A DNA stretch of 64,000 nucleotides, taken from positions 620,001 through 684,000 of the forward strand of contig NZ_JAMZMI010000002.1 in assembly GCF_024714475.1 (NCBI RefSeq), read 5' to 3'. Below the pieces are notes generated by a model that saw only the letters and a list, made by a program, of their open reading frames with translations, had not been told where the DNA came from and did not search any database. The translations under genes were made by a program, and so were the position numbers. The stretch's first letter is position 1. Every line of letters begins with the position of its first letter. Source of the DNA: Marinoscillum sp. MHG1-6 (lineage in GTDB: Bacteria; Bacteroidota; Bacteroidia; Cytophagales; Cyclobacteriaceae). Positions 52,637-64,000 of the stretch are shown one piece after another.

Positions 52637-53962
52637 TCAAGGTTTAGCCATTAGCTTTTGTGGGTTGTTCGTTCGAACTGAAGCGATGGTCAAAACCAGG
52701 TAAATGAAAAAACAAATCCACCCTCCTACGGCATAATTCCCGAAGTGAGTGAGAGATTGACTCAGAATAATTGGCCCCAGCGCACTACCAAAAACGATCA
52801 CCATAATGGATTGGCCACTGATCGCGCCTAGATGTAAGCGACCAAAATACCTTGGCCAGGTCACGGAACTAAGGACGCTAAATAAACCACCCATGACACC
52901 ATGCCCGATTACCATTAGGTAATAAGACATCACAAAATCTGACAAAAATACCAGGCCAAGAATGCCCAGACATGCCCCGATTCCCATCAAAATGTAGAGG
53001 TATTTCAACTGAACAAAATCGCTCACACTGCTGAAAATTAGAGTGACAAGAACAGCAACTACTGCTGTTTGCGGGAAAACCGCTATTGCCTGCTCCTCAG
53101 ATAAACCTGCTGTTTCAAAAATGGAAACAACATGAAAAGTAAAGGCCGTAATGTAAAGCCCTTGCATGGCCAGCATAAAAGTATAAATCCAAAATGATGA
53201 ATTTCTCCGTGCTTCCTCCAACGTAAACTCATGAACGATCGGAAACAACAGCTTCTGCTTTTGGACGGAGGGCACATAAGCCCCGTCTGGTACAAGCCCA
53301 CTGTCTTCCGGCTTATTCCTGAAAAAAATCAGAATGATAATTGGAAAGGCAAAAAGCAGCACCAAGCCCATCACTTGCCAGGCACCGCTCCATGAATATT
53401 GATCCACCAGGTAAAACAACAAAACGGGGGAGCCTGAAAATGCCATCGAAATAAATATGTTACTGAACCCCGTCGCGAAGCCTCTCCTTTTGTCAAACCA
53501 CTGTACCATCATGTTTCTGGATGTCATAGTAATTACTCCCTGACCGAAAAAGCGCAGCAGCAAGAAGCAAACAAACATGACAGAGATGATGATAATGTTC
53601 GATTGAATATTGAGTAAGTCGAAGATGACTACATCAATATGACTTAGCAGAAACAACACTAAGCCCAAAGCAACCGAGGCCACCAGGGCCACTAACCTCA
53701 CCCCATGCTTATCATATTGCCTACCCGCCCAGGGGAGCATAAAGGAGCTGGCAATAGTGCCAAACATATATGACAGGCTCAGGTCATCACGCGAAATTCC
53801 AAGTACTTCAATAAGAGAATCTGTAAAGGCGCTCACTCCTATTGTCTGCCCAGGCACGCTCATGATCACGCCAATCGTACCCCAAACGAGGATCATCCAA
53901 CCATAAAAGAAAGGCCATTTCCCAGGGTGAAAAGGGACATTCGCCCAATTCCTAAGTGCCAT
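52637..53962 (-). CDS. MFS transporter
   Basis: 441 residues with twelve membrane segments, starting FFYGWMILVWGTIGVIMSVPG. Motif A-like regions GRQYDKHGVRLVAL and FDKRRGFATGFSNIF occur in each half, and the overall pattern resembles the monocarboxylate/oxalate-type branch of the major facilitator superfamily. The substrate cannot be predicted. It follows the outer-membrane barrel gene by 18 bases and ends before the pntAA upstream region. A role in organic acid uptake is inference only. Confidence 0.88.
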   Translation of the reverse strand: MALRNWANVPFHPGKWPFFYGWMILVWGTIGVIMSVPGQTIGVSAFTDSLIEVLGISRDDLSLSYMFGTIASSFMLPWAGRQYDKHGVRLVALVASVALGLVLFLLSHIDVVIFDLLNIQSNIIIISVMFVCFLLLRFFGQGVITMTSRNMMVQWFDKRRGFATGFSNIFISMAFSGSPVLLFYLVDQYSWSGAWQVMGLVLLFAFPIIILIFFRNKPEDSGLVPDGAYVPSVQKQKLLFPIVHEFTLEEARRNSSFWIYTFMLAMQGLYITAFTFHVVSIFETAGLSEEQAIAVFPQTAVVAVLVTLIFSSVSDFVQLKYLYILMGIGACLGILGLVFLSDFVMSYYLMVIGHGVMGGLFSVLSSVTWPRYFGRLHLGAISGQSIMVIVFGSALGPIILSQSLTHFGNYAVGGWICFFIYLVLTIASVRTNNPQKLMAKP

Positions 53963-53980
53963 AAAAAGAATTTATGATGA

Positions 53981-54526
53981 TTAAAATAAGCCTCCTACTA
54001 TCCCTACCCTAAAAACCAGTGGACTTGCATAGGGACTATTGGTCCCATCGGAATAAAGTAGATTATATAAAGCCGAAACATTGAAGGCTATGTTACGAGT
54101 GATAGGCTCAGAATACCCCAAACCAACGAACCAGCTATGGTAAGAGTCCCGCTCATTGAAATTGGGTATTTCGAAATTCAGGTATTCGTATTCCGTATAG
54201 GTAAAGAACTTCTCAGTGATGTTGTATCTGGCGAAAGGGCCTAATCCGTAATAATTAAATTTCAGGTCATTAATCTTCACGAATTGATAGGTAAAGCGAA
54301 GTCCTGTTGAAAACCTGTTAGTGATCTTATAACCAATCAACGGGCTAACACTGACATTCACATAATTGGTCCCTCCGCTAAATCCACCTCCACCTCCAAA
54401 ATAAATCCTGTCCTTTAGGCCCTTGGACGATGAGGTGTTAGTACTTCTTTGACTTTGCGGTTTATACTGTGCCTGTGCGACAAATACCAGGATAAAGCCT
54501 ATGAGGAATAAGGTGCTTCTTTTCAT
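53981..54526 (-). CDS. Outer-membrane beta-barrel protein
   Basis: 181 residues with signal peptide (LFLIGFILVFVAQAQ) and a glycine-rich start (FGGGGGFSGGTNYVNVS), followed by repeating aromatic strand pairs (FSTGLRFTYQFVKIND, FARYNITEKFFTYTEYEYLNF, WFVGLGYSEPI) and a C-terminal Phe (RVGIVGGLF). It is a small barrel of the OMP_b-brl group. It starts one base after the FtsB/DivIC-like gene stop and leads the MFS gene, so the three probably share a transcript. Confidence 0.85.
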   Translation of the reverse strand: MKRSTLFLIGFILVFVAQAQYKPQSQRSTNTSSSKGLKDRIYFGGGGGFSGGTNYVNVSVSPLIGYKITNRFSTGLRFTYQFVKINDLKFNYYGLGPFARYNITEKFFTYTEYEYLNFEIPNFNERDSYHSWFVGLGYSEPITRNIAFNVSALYNLLYSDGTNSPYASPLVFRVGIVGGLF

Positions 54527-54527
54527 A

Positions 54528-54827
54528 TTACTCTTCTACCACGATATAGACATCCTCATCCTCCTTCTTCATGAGATATTTTTCACGAGCGATCTCCTCT
54601 AGCAACTCCTTATCATTTAGGAGTGCTTCCTGATCATTTTTTACCTCGATAATCTTCTCTTCGTAGAAGGCTTTGCTATTTTCCAGCTCACTTTCCTTAC
54701 TGTTTAAACGAGCCTGAGTGATGATATCATTGGTGTCGAAAAACAACATCCAAATCAGAAAAAGAAAGGCTGCAAGGAAGTAAAAGTTCCTAAAGAAAGG
54801 TGGGATTTTTTGAAACAGCTCTTTCAT
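54528..54827 (-). CDS. FtsB/DivIC-like septum protein
   Basis: 99 residues: a short cytoplasmic start, one membrane helix (FYFLAAFLFLIWMLFF, residues 16-31), a periplasmic coiled coil (about 40-80, rich in Glu/Lys/Leu), and the terminal EEIAREKYLMKKEDEDVYIV, the DivIC signature 'E-x-x-A-R-E-x-Y'. Together with FtsL and FtsQ it is part of the divisome. It comes after eno and its terminator, as in other Bacteroidota, and leads a barrel gene. Confidence 0.9.
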   Translation of the reverse strand: MKELFQKIPPFFRNFYFLAAFLFLIWMLFFDTNDIITQARLNSKESELENSKAFYEEKIIEVKNDQEALLNDKELLEEIAREKYLMKKEDEDVYIVVEE

Positions 54828-54841
54828 ATTTGAATAAAGTT

Positions 54842-54870
54842 AAAAAAAAGAGCCGAATTAACGGCTCTTT
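54842..54870 (-). terminator. Terminator after eno
   Basis: On the minus strand AAAGAGCCG, loop TTAATT-type, CGGCTCTTT is followed by further T residues: a nine-base stem just 7 bases after the eno stop (54877) and 15 bases before the FtsB-like start. Confidence 0.85.
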
Positions 54871-54876
54871 ATATTT

Positions 54877-57263
<2,387 letters not shown>

Positions 57264-57335
57264 GTATGAGATAGTTCGCTTTGGAGCCTCGTGGACCTGC
57301 AGAAAGTAATTTCACGCCAGTCCTTAATTCGGAGG

Positions 57336-57343
57336 CAAAAATA
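57336..57343 (-). promoter_or_regulatory. Candidate carA promoter (-7 element)
   Basis: On the minus strand TATTTTTG matches TAnnTTTG. It is located between the rplQ terminator (57415-57449) and the carA start (57263), in line with an independent carA-eno transcript; no clear -33 TTTG is seen. The leader would be about 65 bases. Confidence 0.4.
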
Positions 57344-57414
57344 GTTCGCCACAACAGAAAAAAGAAGTGATCTTCAGATTGTTGTGAATCATGTTCTTAA
57401 TATCGTTTGAGCAT

Positions 57415-57449
57415 AAAAAAAGGGATAATGAAATCATTACCCCTTTTTC
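57415..57449 (-). terminator. Terminator of the ribosomal operon
   Basis: On the minus strand AAAAAGGGGTAATGA pairs with TCATTATCCCTTTTTTT (one mismatch, short loop) and is followed by T residues. It ends the rplQ transcript 22 bases after the stop. Confidence 0.85.
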
Positions 57450-57470
57450 TTAATATTTTATGAAAAATCA

Positions 57471-58070
57471 TTAATCTTTCTTCTCTTCAGAATCATCCGC
57501 TTTTGCCTCTGGAGCTTCCTCAGTAGTATCTGCTTCAGCTGCAGGAGCATCCTCCGCTACCGGTGCTTCTTCAACAACCGCTTCTGCCTTAGGCTCTTCA
57601 ATTACTTCTGCTTCTTCAACTACAGGAGCTGCAGCTTCAGTTTTCTTAGCAGTCGATCTTCTTGATCTTCTTGTTTTAGCTTTAGCTGAATCAGTAGATC
57701 CAAGAAGTAGTTCATTGAAGTCAACCAATTCCATCATGCACATCTCGGCATTATCACCCTGACGAATACCAGTTTTGATAATTCTTGTATAGCCACCCGG
57801 TCTTGCTGCCACCTTCTCAGCTACGGTACTGAACAATTCAGTCACCGACTCTTTATTTTGAAGGTATGAGAACGCTACCCTTCTAGAGTGAGTGCTGTCA
57901 TCCTTAGACTTAGTGATGATAGGTTCTATATATTTTCTTAGAGCCTTAGCCTTAGCTACAGTAGTATTGATTCTCTTGTGAAGGATCAAAGAAGTAGCCA
58001 TGTTGGAAAGCATCGCACTTCTATGAGATGCTGTTCTTCCAAGGTGATTAAATTTCTTCCCGTGTCTCAT
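57471..58070 (-). CDS. rplQ: Ribosomal protein L17 with acidic C-terminal extension
   Basis: 199 residues; the E. coli protein has 127. Residues 1-120 are the L17 fold ([20 protein letters not shown], then [33 protein letters not shown]). From about residue 130 comes a basic stretch ([12 protein letters not shown]) and then an Ala/Glu/Pro-rich acidic tail of about 60 residues ([17 protein letters not shown]). Such extensions are common in Bacteroidota and no function is known. It is the last gene of the operon, one base after rpoA (shared base at 58070). Confidence 0.97.
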   Translation of the reverse strand: MRHGKKFNHLGRTASHRSAMLSNMATSLILHKRINTTVAKAKALRKYIEPIITKSKDDSTHSRRVAFSYLQNKESVTELFSTVAEKVAARPGGYTRIIKTGIRQGDNAEMCMMELVDFNELLLGSTDSAKAKTRRSRRSTAKKTEAAAPVVEEAEVIEEPKAEAVVEEAPVAEDAPAAEADTTEEAPEAKADDSEEKKD

Positions 58071-59059
58071 TATTCTTCGTCCAATTTATATTTTGAAAGA
58101 TCCATACCGAATGTAAGGTTCTTCTCAGCAACTAGTTGCTCAAGCTCAGCCAAAGACTTTTTACCGAAGTTTCTAAACTTCATCATGTCTGAGATTTCAA
58201 GCGTAACCAGGTCACCCAAAGTTCTTACATCAGCAGCTTTCAAACAGTTATAAGCTCTAACAGACAGATCAAGATCATTAAGTGAAGTCTTAAGAAGCTT
58301 TCTCATGTGAAGAAGCTCTTCGTCTACTTGCTCTGGCTCTCCTTGCTCCTGAGATTCTAGAATCATATTTTGATCAGAGAACAACATGAAATGTTGGATC
58401 AAAATGTTCGCTGCTCCTTTAAGAGCGTTCTCAGGGTGAATTGAACCGTCTGTTTCGATATCAATAATCAACTGCTCGTAGTCAGTCTTTTGCTCTACCC
58501 TTGTGTTTTCAACACTATATTTCACGTTTTTGATTGGCGTGAAAATAGAGTCAATCGCGATATAAGCAAATCCCGCATCAGCTGGCTTATTCTCTTCAGC
58601 TGTCACGTAACCTCGTCCTTTCTCAACATTAAGTTCTACCTCAAATTGAGCCGACTCATCCAAATTACAGATTACCAAATCCGGATTTAAGATCTCGAAA
58701 GAGTTGGTTGCATTTCCTATATCTCCAGCAGTAAGCTGAGATTTGTTAGCTACTGAAACAGTGATAACATTGTCAACGGTATCAGCTATCTTTTTGAACC
58801 TTACCATTTTCAGGTTCAAAATAATCTCGCTTACATCTTCCACTACACCCTCGATAGTAGAGAATTCATGAAGCACACCAGGTATTTTCACACCAGTGAT
58901 GGCATAACCTTCCAAAGAGGAAAGCAAGATTCTCCTAAGCGCATTACCAATAGTAACACCATAACCTTTTTCAAGAGGCTTGAAAGTAAACAGACCGTGA
59001 AAGTCGTCTGCCTTCTCCATCACCACTTTTTCCGGCATCTGAAATGCAAGGATTGACAT
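58070..59059 (-). CDS. rpoA: RNA polymerase alpha subunit
   Basis: 329 residues with the N-terminal assembly domain ([25 protein letters not shown] split as usual) and the C-terminal DNA-binding domain with [18 protein letters not shown] and [13 protein letters not shown]. Core transcription machinery. It follows rpsD by 33 bases and overlaps the rplQ start by one base. Length is normal. Confidence 0.98.
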   Translation of the reverse strand: MSILAFQMPEKVVMEKADDFHGLFTFKPLEKGYGVTIGNALRRILLSSLEGYAITGVKIPGVLHEFSTIEGVVEDVSEIILNLKMVRFKKIADTVDNVITVSVANKSQLTAGDIGNATNSFEILNPDLVICNLDESAQFEVELNVEKGRGYVTAEENKPADAGFAYIAIDSIFTPIKNVKYSVENTRVEQKTDYEQLIIDIETDGSIHPENALKGAANILIQHFMLFSDQNMILESQEQGEPEQVDEELLHMRKLLKTSLNDLDLSVRAYNCLKAADVRTLGDLVTLEISDMMKFRNFGKKSLAELEQLVAEKNLTFGMDLSKYKLDEE

Positions 59060-59092
59060 ATTGTTATTGTTAAAAAGTTTTGAGAAATACTC

Positions 59093-59695
59093 TTATTTAG
59101 AGTACAATTCTACTATTAATTGTTCTTTGATGTTTTCTGGAATCTCATCACGCTGAGGAGCATTCAAAAACTTACCGTTGTACTCAGTAGAGTCCCACTC
59201 TAACCAAGAGAATTTGTTAGCATTAGCTCCGAGACTTGATGTGATCGCCTCAAGTGATTTAGATTTCTCTCTAACACCAATGATATCATTGTTCTTTAGA
59301 GAATATGAAGGAATGTTCACGATCTCTCCGTTTACAGTGATATGCTTGTGCGATACCAACTGACGAGCCGCTCTTCTTGTTGGAGCAATACCCAATCTGT
59401 AAACAGTGTTATCCAATCTAGATTCCAAAAGTTGCAAAAGGATCTCCCCGGTAATACCACTCTTTCTGGAAGCTTTCTCAAATAGGTTAGAGAATTGCTT
59501 TTCAAGAACACCGTAAGTGTATTTAGCCTTCTGCTTCTCTGCAAGCTGAACAGCGTATTCAGACTGCTTTCTTCTTCTACCTCTACCGTGCTGACCAGGA
59601 GGATAGCTTTTCTTTTGTAAAGCTTTGCTGTATCCGAAGATAGGCTCTCCGAATTTTCTTGATATCTTGGTTTTAGGCCCTGTATATCTTGCCAT
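59093..59695 (-). CDS. rpsD: Ribosomal protein S4
   Basis: 200 residues: [16 protein letters not shown] opening, S4 RNA-binding domain with [11 protein letters not shown] and [17 protein letters not shown]. It lacks the N-terminal Cys4 zinc motif of E. coli-type C+ S4, as in other Bacteroidota. S4 is often a regulator of the alpha operon in E. coli; no such target was looked for here. Located between rpsK and rpoA. Confidence 0.97.
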   Translation of the reverse strand: MARYTGPKTKISRKFGEPIFGYSKALQKKSYPPGQHGRGRRRKQSEYAVQLAEKQKAKYTYGVLEKQFSNLFEKASRKSGITGEILLQLLESRLDNTVYRLGIAPTRRAARQLVSHKHITVNGEIVNIPSYSLKNNDIIGVREKSKSLEAITSSLGANANKFSWLEWDSTEYNGKFLNAPQRDEIPENIKEQLIVELYSK

Positions 59696-59716
59696 CTTAT
59701 CTATTCAATTTAGATA

Positions 59717-60109
59717 TTAAACTCTTCTTCTCTTAGGTGGACGACATCCATTGTGAGGTAGTGGAGTAACATCTTTGATCATTGTTACTTCGATACCCAC
59801 ATTCTGGATTGTTCTAATAGCTGATTCTCTACCAGCACCAGGTCCTTTTACAAAAACCTCTACCTTTCTCAATCCAAGGTCGTATGCTGCCTGACCACAG
59901 TTCTGAGCAGCAACCTGAGCAGCATATGGAGTGTTCTTTTTAGAACCTTTGAAGCCCATTTTACCAGCTGAAGACCAAGAAATAACTTGACCCTGACTGT
60001 TCGTCATTGAGATGATGATGTTGTTAAAAGTAGCCTGGATATGTACCTGACCGATTGCGTCAACAGCAACAACTCTCTTTTTAGCTTTATCTTTTCTTTT
60101 CTGCGCCAT
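59717..60109 (-). CDS. rpsK: Ribosomal protein S11
   Basis: 130 residues: the core [21 protein letters not shown], then [17 protein letters not shown] and [15 protein letters not shown], ending with [13 protein letters not shown], all typical of S11. Nine bases after the rpsM stop, 22 before rpsD. Confidence 0.97.
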   Translation of the reverse strand: MAQKRKDKAKKRVVAVDAIGQVHIQATFNNIIISMTNSQGQVISWSSAGKMGFKGSKKNTPYAAQVAAQNCGQAAYDLGLRKVEVFVKGPGAGRESAIRTIQNVGIEVTMIKDVTPLPHNGCRPPKRRRV

Positions 60110-60118
60110 CTCTATTTA

Positions 60119-60496
60119 TTACTTAGTCGCTTTTTTCTTATTAGCTACAGTCTTACGCTTACCCTTTCTAGTTCGGGCATTGTTTTTAGTTCTTTGACCT
60201 CTTAACGGAAGACCTTTTCTATGTCTTAGTCCACGGTAGCATCCAATGTCCATCAAACGTTTGATGTTTAGTTGGACCTCTGATTTTAGAACCCCTTCTA
60301 CCTTGATTTGCTCGCTAATGATCGTACGAATAGCACCAGCTTCATCATCATTCCACTCAGAAACTTTTTTATCAAAATCAATACCTGCTTCGGTTAAGAT
60401 TTTTCGTGCTGTACTTCTGCCAATACCAAAAATATAGGTCAAGCCTATCTCTCCTCTTTTGTTATCCGGCACATCGACTCCTGCAATTCTAGCCAT
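60119..60496 (-). CDS. rpsM: Ribosomal protein S13
   Basis: 125 residues: [32 protein letters not shown] and [19 protein letters not shown], normal length and motifs. Followed by rpsK after nine bases, preceded by rpmJ after three bases. Confidence 0.97.
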   Translation of the reverse strand: MARIAGVDVPDNKRGEIGLTYIFGIGRSTARKILTEAGIDFDKKVSEWNDDEAGAIRTIISEQIKVEGVLKSEVQLNIKRLMDIGCYRGLRHRKGLPLRGQRTKNNARTRKGKRKTVANKKKATK

Positions 60497-60499
60497 GTC

Positions 60500-60616
60500 T
60501 TATCCTTGTCTTTGTTTAAACTTAGGGTTCTTCTTATTAATCACGTATAGCTTCCCTTTACGTCTGATTATTTTACAATCAGCACTTCGCTTTTTTATGG
60601 ATGCTTTAACTTTCAT
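60500..60616 (-). CDS. rpmJ: Ribosomal protein L36
   Basis: 38 residues, ATG 60616 to TAA at 60500-60502: [20 protein letters not shown] and the tail [17 protein letters not shown]. Only one cysteine remains of the usual Cys/Cys/Cys/His zinc site, so this is the zinc-free form typical of Bacteroidota. Three bases before rpsM; 53 after infA. Confidence 0.93.
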   Translation of the reverse strand: MKVKASIKKRSADCKIIRRKGKLYVINKKNPKFKQRQG

Positions 60617-60669
60617 GTAAGTATATTTTTACCTTATCTATCTCAATCGGGTCACCCCGCTTAATTCAC

Positions 60670-60888
60670 TTATTTATATCTGTAAACGATTCTTCCTTTC
60701 GTCAAATCGTATGGAGACATTTCTAACTTCACTTTATCTCCCGGAAGGATTTTGATGTAATTCATCCTCATCTTTCCTGAAATATGAGCAATAACCTCAT
60801 GACCATTCTCCAACTCTACTTTGAACATCGCATTGGACAGCGCTTCAGTAATAGTACCGTCCTGTTCTATTGATGATTGTTTTGCCAT
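60670..60888 (-). CDS. infA: Translation initiation factor IF-1
   Basis: 72 residues forming the OB fold, with [19 protein letters not shown] and [23 protein letters not shown]. It starts at the secY stop (one base shared at 60888) and leads rpmJ by 53 bases. Confidence 0.97.
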   Translation of the reverse strand: MAKQSSIEQDGTITEALSNAMFKVELENGHEVIAHISGKMRMNYIKILPGDKVKLEMSPYDLTKGRIVYRYK

Positions 60889-62207
60889 TATGCTACTGCC
60901 GCGTTTGTTCTACCTTTCACTCTTCCAGATTTCATCATACCCTCATAATGTCTCATAAGAAGGTAGCTTTCAATCTGCTGTAAAGTGTCCAGAATCACCC
61001 CTACCATAATCAATAAAGATGTTCCTCCATAAAACTGTGCAAATGACGCCTGTACCCCTGCCATCATCGCGAAAGCAGGAAGAACCGCAACGATTGCCAG
61101 GAAGAAAGACCCAGGAAGTGTGATTCTTGTTAAAACATTATCTATAAAGTCAGCAGTTTGCTTACCCGGTTTTATACCCGGAACAAATCCGCCGTTTCTT
61201 TTCATATCATCAGCAATCTGATTTGGATTGATCGTGATCGCAGTGTAGAAGAACGTAAACAAGATGATCAATACCGCAAACAACAAGTTGTACTGCCATG
61301 ATTGAATATTTGAAAACGTTGTTCCGATGTACTGAGCGATATCGCTATCGTCAGCCCAAATACCTGCTAGCAACGCTGGTAAGAACATCAAAGACTGCGC
61401 AAAGATGATCGGCATAACTCCTGAAGAGTTCACCTTTAACGGAATGTACTGTCTTTGACCTCCGTAAACCTTATTTCCAACCACTTGTTTAGCATACTGA
61501 ACAGGGATTCTTCTTACCGCCTGAACCAATGCCACAGTTGCCATAATCACCACAAATAGTGCTACCAATTCCAGGATAGAAAGCAGTGCTCTATCTAACC
61601 CCTTTGTTTCAACAACCTCTAACCAGATAGAACCAGGGAATCTTGAAATGATGCCGATCATGATCAACATGGAGATACCGTTTCCAATTCCTTTATCAGT
61701 TATTCTCTCTCCTAACCACATACAGAAGATTGTACCTGCAGTAAGGATCACCATAGAGGACACATTAAACAAGAACTGATTATTCAAAATGATAGCCTCA
61801 GATGGAATGGTCGCGTTGATGTAACCTATCGATTGAGCAAGACAAATAAAGATGGTAAGGACTCTGGTGATTTGGTTGATTTTCTTTCTACCACTATCTC
61901 CTTCTTTCTGCATTTTTTGAAAGTAAGGAACAGCCACTGTCATCAATTGAAGTACAATGGATGCCGAGATATATGGCATAATACCCAGACCAAAAACAGA
62001 AGCACGGCTAAACGCACCTCCCAGGAATGTATTTAACAATCCAAAAATTCCAGAAGCATCCTCCGTCAACATTGATGGATCCACTCCAGGTAGCACCACG
62101 AAAGAGCCTAATCTGAAAATGATAAGGAATCCTACTGTGTTTAGGATCCTTATTCTTAGCTCCTCGATGGAGAAAATGTTCTTTATGGTCTGTATAAACT
62201 TATTCAT
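60888..62207 (-). CDS. secY: Preprotein translocase subunit SecY
   Basis: 439 residues with about ten membrane helices: [17 protein letters not shown] (first), [27 protein letters not shown] loop, [20 protein letters not shown] and so on to [14 protein letters not shown]. Forms the protein-conducting channel. It starts three bases after rplO. No methionine aminopeptidase gene (map) lies between secY and infA. Confidence 0.97.
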   Translation of the reverse strand: MNKFIQTIKNIFSIEELRIRILNTVGFLIIFRLGSFVVLPGVDPSMLTEDASGIFGLLNTFLGGAFSRASVFGLGIMPYISASIVLQLMTVAVPYFQKMQKEGDSGRKKINQITRVLTIFICLAQSIGYINATIPSEAIILNNQFLFNVSSMVILTAGTIFCMWLGERITDKGIGNGISMLIMIGIISRFPGSIWLEVVETKGLDRALLSILELVALFVVIMATVALVQAVRRIPVQYAKQVVGNKVYGGQRQYIPLKVNSSGVMPIIFAQSLMFLPALLAGIWADDSDIAQYIGTTFSNIQSWQYNLLFAVLIILFTFFYTAITINPNQIADDMKRNGGFVPGIKPGKQTADFIDNVLTRITLPGSFFLAIVAVLPAFAMMAGVQASFAQFYGGTSLLIMVGVILDTLQQIESYLLMRHYEGMMKSGRVKGRTNAAVA

Positions 62208-62210
62208 TTA

Positions 62211-62660
62211 TCAAGCAACTACTGTGATAGAACCACCGGCCTTTTCAATGGCCTCTTGTGCAGATTTAGAGAATTTGTGTGCGCTTACAGTCAATTTTGC
62301 TGCTAGCTCACCATCACCCAAAATCTTAACAACATCGTCTTTTCCAATCAATCCATTAGTCTTAAGAACTTCAGGAGTGATCTCTTTCAATTTTTTATCA
62401 TCGCTCAGTTTCTGAAGAACGCTAAGGTTGATAGGCTTCATTACCACCTTGTTGTTGTTCTTGAATCCGAACTTAGGGATTCGTCTTTGAAGAGGCATCT
62501 GACCACCTTCGAATCCGATCTTTCTAGAATATCCAGATCTGGACTGAGCACCTTTGTGACCTCTGGTCGCAGTACCGCCTTTACCAGATCCCTGACCTCT
62601 AGCTATTCTCTTTTTGCCTTTTGTAGCTCCGCCTGCCGGCTTTAGTGTACTTAATTGCAT
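62211..62660 (-). CDS. rplO: Ribosomal protein L15
   Basis: 149 residues, with GQGSGKGGTATRGHKGAQSR and GFEGGQMPLQRRIPKFGFKN. Normal length. It begins at the last base before the rpmD stop region (62662) and is followed by secY after three bases. Confidence 0.97.
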   Translation of the reverse strand: MQLSTLKPAGGATKGKKRIARGQGSGKGGTATRGHKGAQSRSGYSRKIGFEGGQMPLQRRIPKFGFKNNNKVVMKPINLSVLQKLSDDKKLKEITPEVLKTNGLIGKDDVVKILGDGELAAKLTVSAHKFSKSAQEAIEKAGGSITVVA

Positions 62661-62661
62661 C

Positions 62662-62841
62662 TTAAAGTTCCGTTACTTCAACTAAATGTTGAACCTTATT
62701 AATCATTCCAGAGATTTGAGGTGTCAATTCTTTCTCAACACTTCGATTAATCTTACCAAGACCTAAAGCTTCAATAGTTTTCACTTGTCTAGAAGGTCTC
62801 TTAATGGTACTCCTTACCTGAGTTATTTTAACTTTTGCCAT
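62662..62841 (-). CDS. rpmD: Ribosomal protein L30
   Basis: 59 residues, ATG 62841 to TAA at 62662-62664: [20 protein letters not shown] and [17 protein letters not shown], the L30 core. Between rpsE (5 bases) and rplO (1 base). Confidence 0.95.
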   Translation of the reverse strand: MAKVKITQVRSTIKRPSRQVKTIEALGLGKINRSVEKELTPQISGMINKVQHLVEVTEL

Positions 62842-62846
62842 TTCAA

Positions 62847-63365
62847 TTAACCATTAAAAACTTTATCCAAAGTAACACCTCTTTGCTTAGCTACTGAGAA
62901 TGGATCTCTCATTTTGCTAAGAGCATCGAAAGTCGCTTTTACCACGTTGTGAGGGTTAGAAGATCCTTTAGACTTCGCCAATACATCATGGATACCAGCA
63001 CTTTCCAATACCGCACGCATCGCACCACCTGCGATAACTCCTGTACCTGGTGCAGCTGGTTTCAAAAGAACCAAACCACCACCGAATTTACCGATAGACT
63101 CATGAGGAACAGTTGACTTAAAAATTGGAACTCTTACCAAGTTCTTTTTAGCGTCATCAACTCCTTTTGTGATAGCATCGGTTACCTCATTAGCTTTACC
63201 TAAACCGTATCCAACAACACCATTTCCATCTCCAACAACTACGATGGCAGCGAAACTGAATCTACGTCCACCTTTCACAACTTTAGCTACCCTTTTGATG
63301 GCAACTACAGTTTCTTTCAGTTCAATATCGCTTGCCTTAACAGCCTTTATATTACTTTGTGACAT
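62847..63365 (-). CDS. rpsE: Ribosomal protein S5
   Basis: 172 residues: [40 protein letters not shown] and [19 protein letters not shown], standard S5 motifs. Between rplR (6 bases) and rpmD (5 bases). Confidence 0.97.
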   Translation of the reverse strand: MSQSNIKAVKASDIELKETVVAIKRVAKVVKGGRRFSFAAIVVVGDGNGVVGYGLGKANEVTDAITKGVDDAKKNLVRVPIFKSTVPHESIGKFGGGLVLLKPAAPGTGVIAGGAMRAVLESAGIHDVLAKSKGSSNPHNVVKATFDALSKMRDPFSVAKQRGVTLDKVFNG

Positions 63366-63371
63366 AATTTC

Positions 63372-63719
63372 TTAGAATTTAAGACCTCCTTCTCGTGCAC
63401 CTTCTGCGAAGGCTTTCACTCTTCCGTGATAAGGATAACCGTTTCTATCAAACACTACTGAGTTGATACCTGCAGCAACCGCTTTCTCTGCTAATTTCTT
63501 ACCCACTTCTTTAGAGGTCTCAACTGTAAGAGAGTCTTTTCCAACTTCAGACAATGAAGCCGAAACCAACGTAACACCTTTAAGATCATCTATGATTTGA
63601 CCATAGATTGCCTTGTTGCTTCTAAAGACAGAAACTCTTGGAATCTCACCAGTACCACTTATCTTCCTGCGGATACCTTTCTTAATTCTCGCTCTTCTTT
63701 GTAGTTTAGTTACAGCCAT
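63372..63719 (-). CDS. rplR: Ribosomal protein L18
   Basis: 115 residues: [39 protein letters not shown] and [21 protein letters not shown]. Six bases before rpsE and eight after rplF. Confidence 0.97.
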   Translation of the reverse strand: MAVTKLQRRARIKKGIRRKISGTGEIPRVSVFRSNKAIYGQIIDDLKGVTLVSASLSEVGKDSLTVETSKEVGKKLAEKAVAAGINSVVFDRNGYPYHGRVKAFAEGAREGGLKF

Positions 63720-63727
63720 CTCTCTTA

Positions 63728-64000
63728 TTATTTAGCTGCTGTTTTACCAGCTTTTCTTCTTACTTGCTCACCCAAGAATCTGATACCCTTACCTTTATAT
63801 GGCTCAACAGATCTTAGTGATTTGATTTTTGCAGCAATTTGTCCAACCAACTGCTTATCAATTCCTTCAACAGACACCTTAGGATTCTGACCCTTAGCAG
63901 TTTCCGCATTTACAGAAATACCTTCAGGAACAGCCAGGAAAATGTTGTGAGAGTAGCCAAGGTTTAGCTCCAAAACATTGCCCTGAACGGCCGCTTTGTA
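63728..64000 (-). CDS. rplF: Ribosomal protein L6, C-terminal part
   Basis: The frame stays open to the window edge, so this is the 3' half of rplF (91 codons visible). The segment [19 protein letters not shown] and [22 protein letters not shown] is the L6 C-terminal domain. The start lies beyond 64000; the Met at 63973 is internal. Confidence 0.95.
   Translation of the reverse strand, partial: YKAAVQGNVLELNLGYSHNIFLAVPEGISVNAETAKGQNPKVSVEGIDKQLVGQIAAKIKSLRSVEPYKGKGIRFLGEQVRRKAGKTAAK

Overview
The window is a piece of a Bacteroidota chromosome, most likely a marine member of the Cytophagales. This is inferred from a T9SS C-terminal sorting domain, SusD-free TonB/BtuG-type surface proteins, many short lipoproteins with Bacteroidota lipoboxes, TAnnTTTG-type promoter elements, zinc-free (Cys-poor) forms of ribosomal proteins S4 and L36, and the rpoA-rplQ-carA-eno gene order. 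Base composition is moderate and even, with no insertion sequence, prophage, CRISPR array, tRNA or rRNA seen. It reads as core chromosome with a few accessory modules.

Layout. 1-5.5 kb: end of a GIN-domain protein, leuA, a large helical-repeat protein, a DinB-fold protein and a YkgJ cysteine-cluster protein. 5.5-11.1 kb: a four-gene minus-strand export operon (DUF1800, DUF1501 with T9SS tail, outer-membrane barrel, lipoprotein). 11.2-14.5 kb: thioredoxin-like protein plus murI, a GNAT acetyltransferase and small surface proteins. 14.6-20.2 kb: lysS, proline dehydrogenase, aroB and aroA, plus an unlisted 53-residue membrane protein. 20.2-23.4 kb: an arsenosugar biosynthesis cluster (DUF2064 glycosyltransferase-like, AhpD-like protein, radical SAM ArsS, methyltransferase ArsM). 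23.5-31.5 kb: cold-shock protein, a second DinB protein, SDR-DUF2867 protein, GH2 beta-galactosidase, MBL-fold lipid hydrolase, DUF72 protein and lipoproteins.

31.6-36 kb is the most interesting part: a cobalamin locus on the minus strand reading DUF4430 lipoprotein, DUF6580 membrane protein, a textbook cobalamin riboswitch, a BtuB-size TonB receptor and a BtuG-like beta-propeller lipoprotein. It is followed by a pseudoknot-forming sequence of unknown role. No BtuFCD is present; the DUF4430/DUF6580 pair is a candidate for the inner steps of vitamin B12 (or corrinoid) capture and import.

36-49 kb: a TonB-plug-like carboxypeptidase-regulatory-domain protein, DUF547 protein, an FAD oxidoreductase coupled to a membrane 4Fe-4S protein, TerB-like protein, M42 peptidase, Ppx/GppA phosphatase, Ldh-family dehydrogenase with a Pif1-like helicase, an exonuclease and a His/Asn/Gly-rich secreted protein. 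49.6-54.8 kb: the three-gene proton-translocating transhydrogenase (pntAA-pntAB-pntB), an MFS transporter, an outer-membrane barrel and an FtsB/DivIC-like protein. 54.9-64 kb: eno, carA and then the spc/alpha ribosomal operon (rplQ, rpoA, rpsD, rpsK, rpsM, rpmJ, infA, secY, rplO, rpmD, rpsE, rplR, rplF), running off the window end.

Starts were moved inward from the longest reading frame wherever a signal peptide, a family N-terminus or an ATG made that more likely. All functional statements come from reading motifs by eye; no database search was possible.
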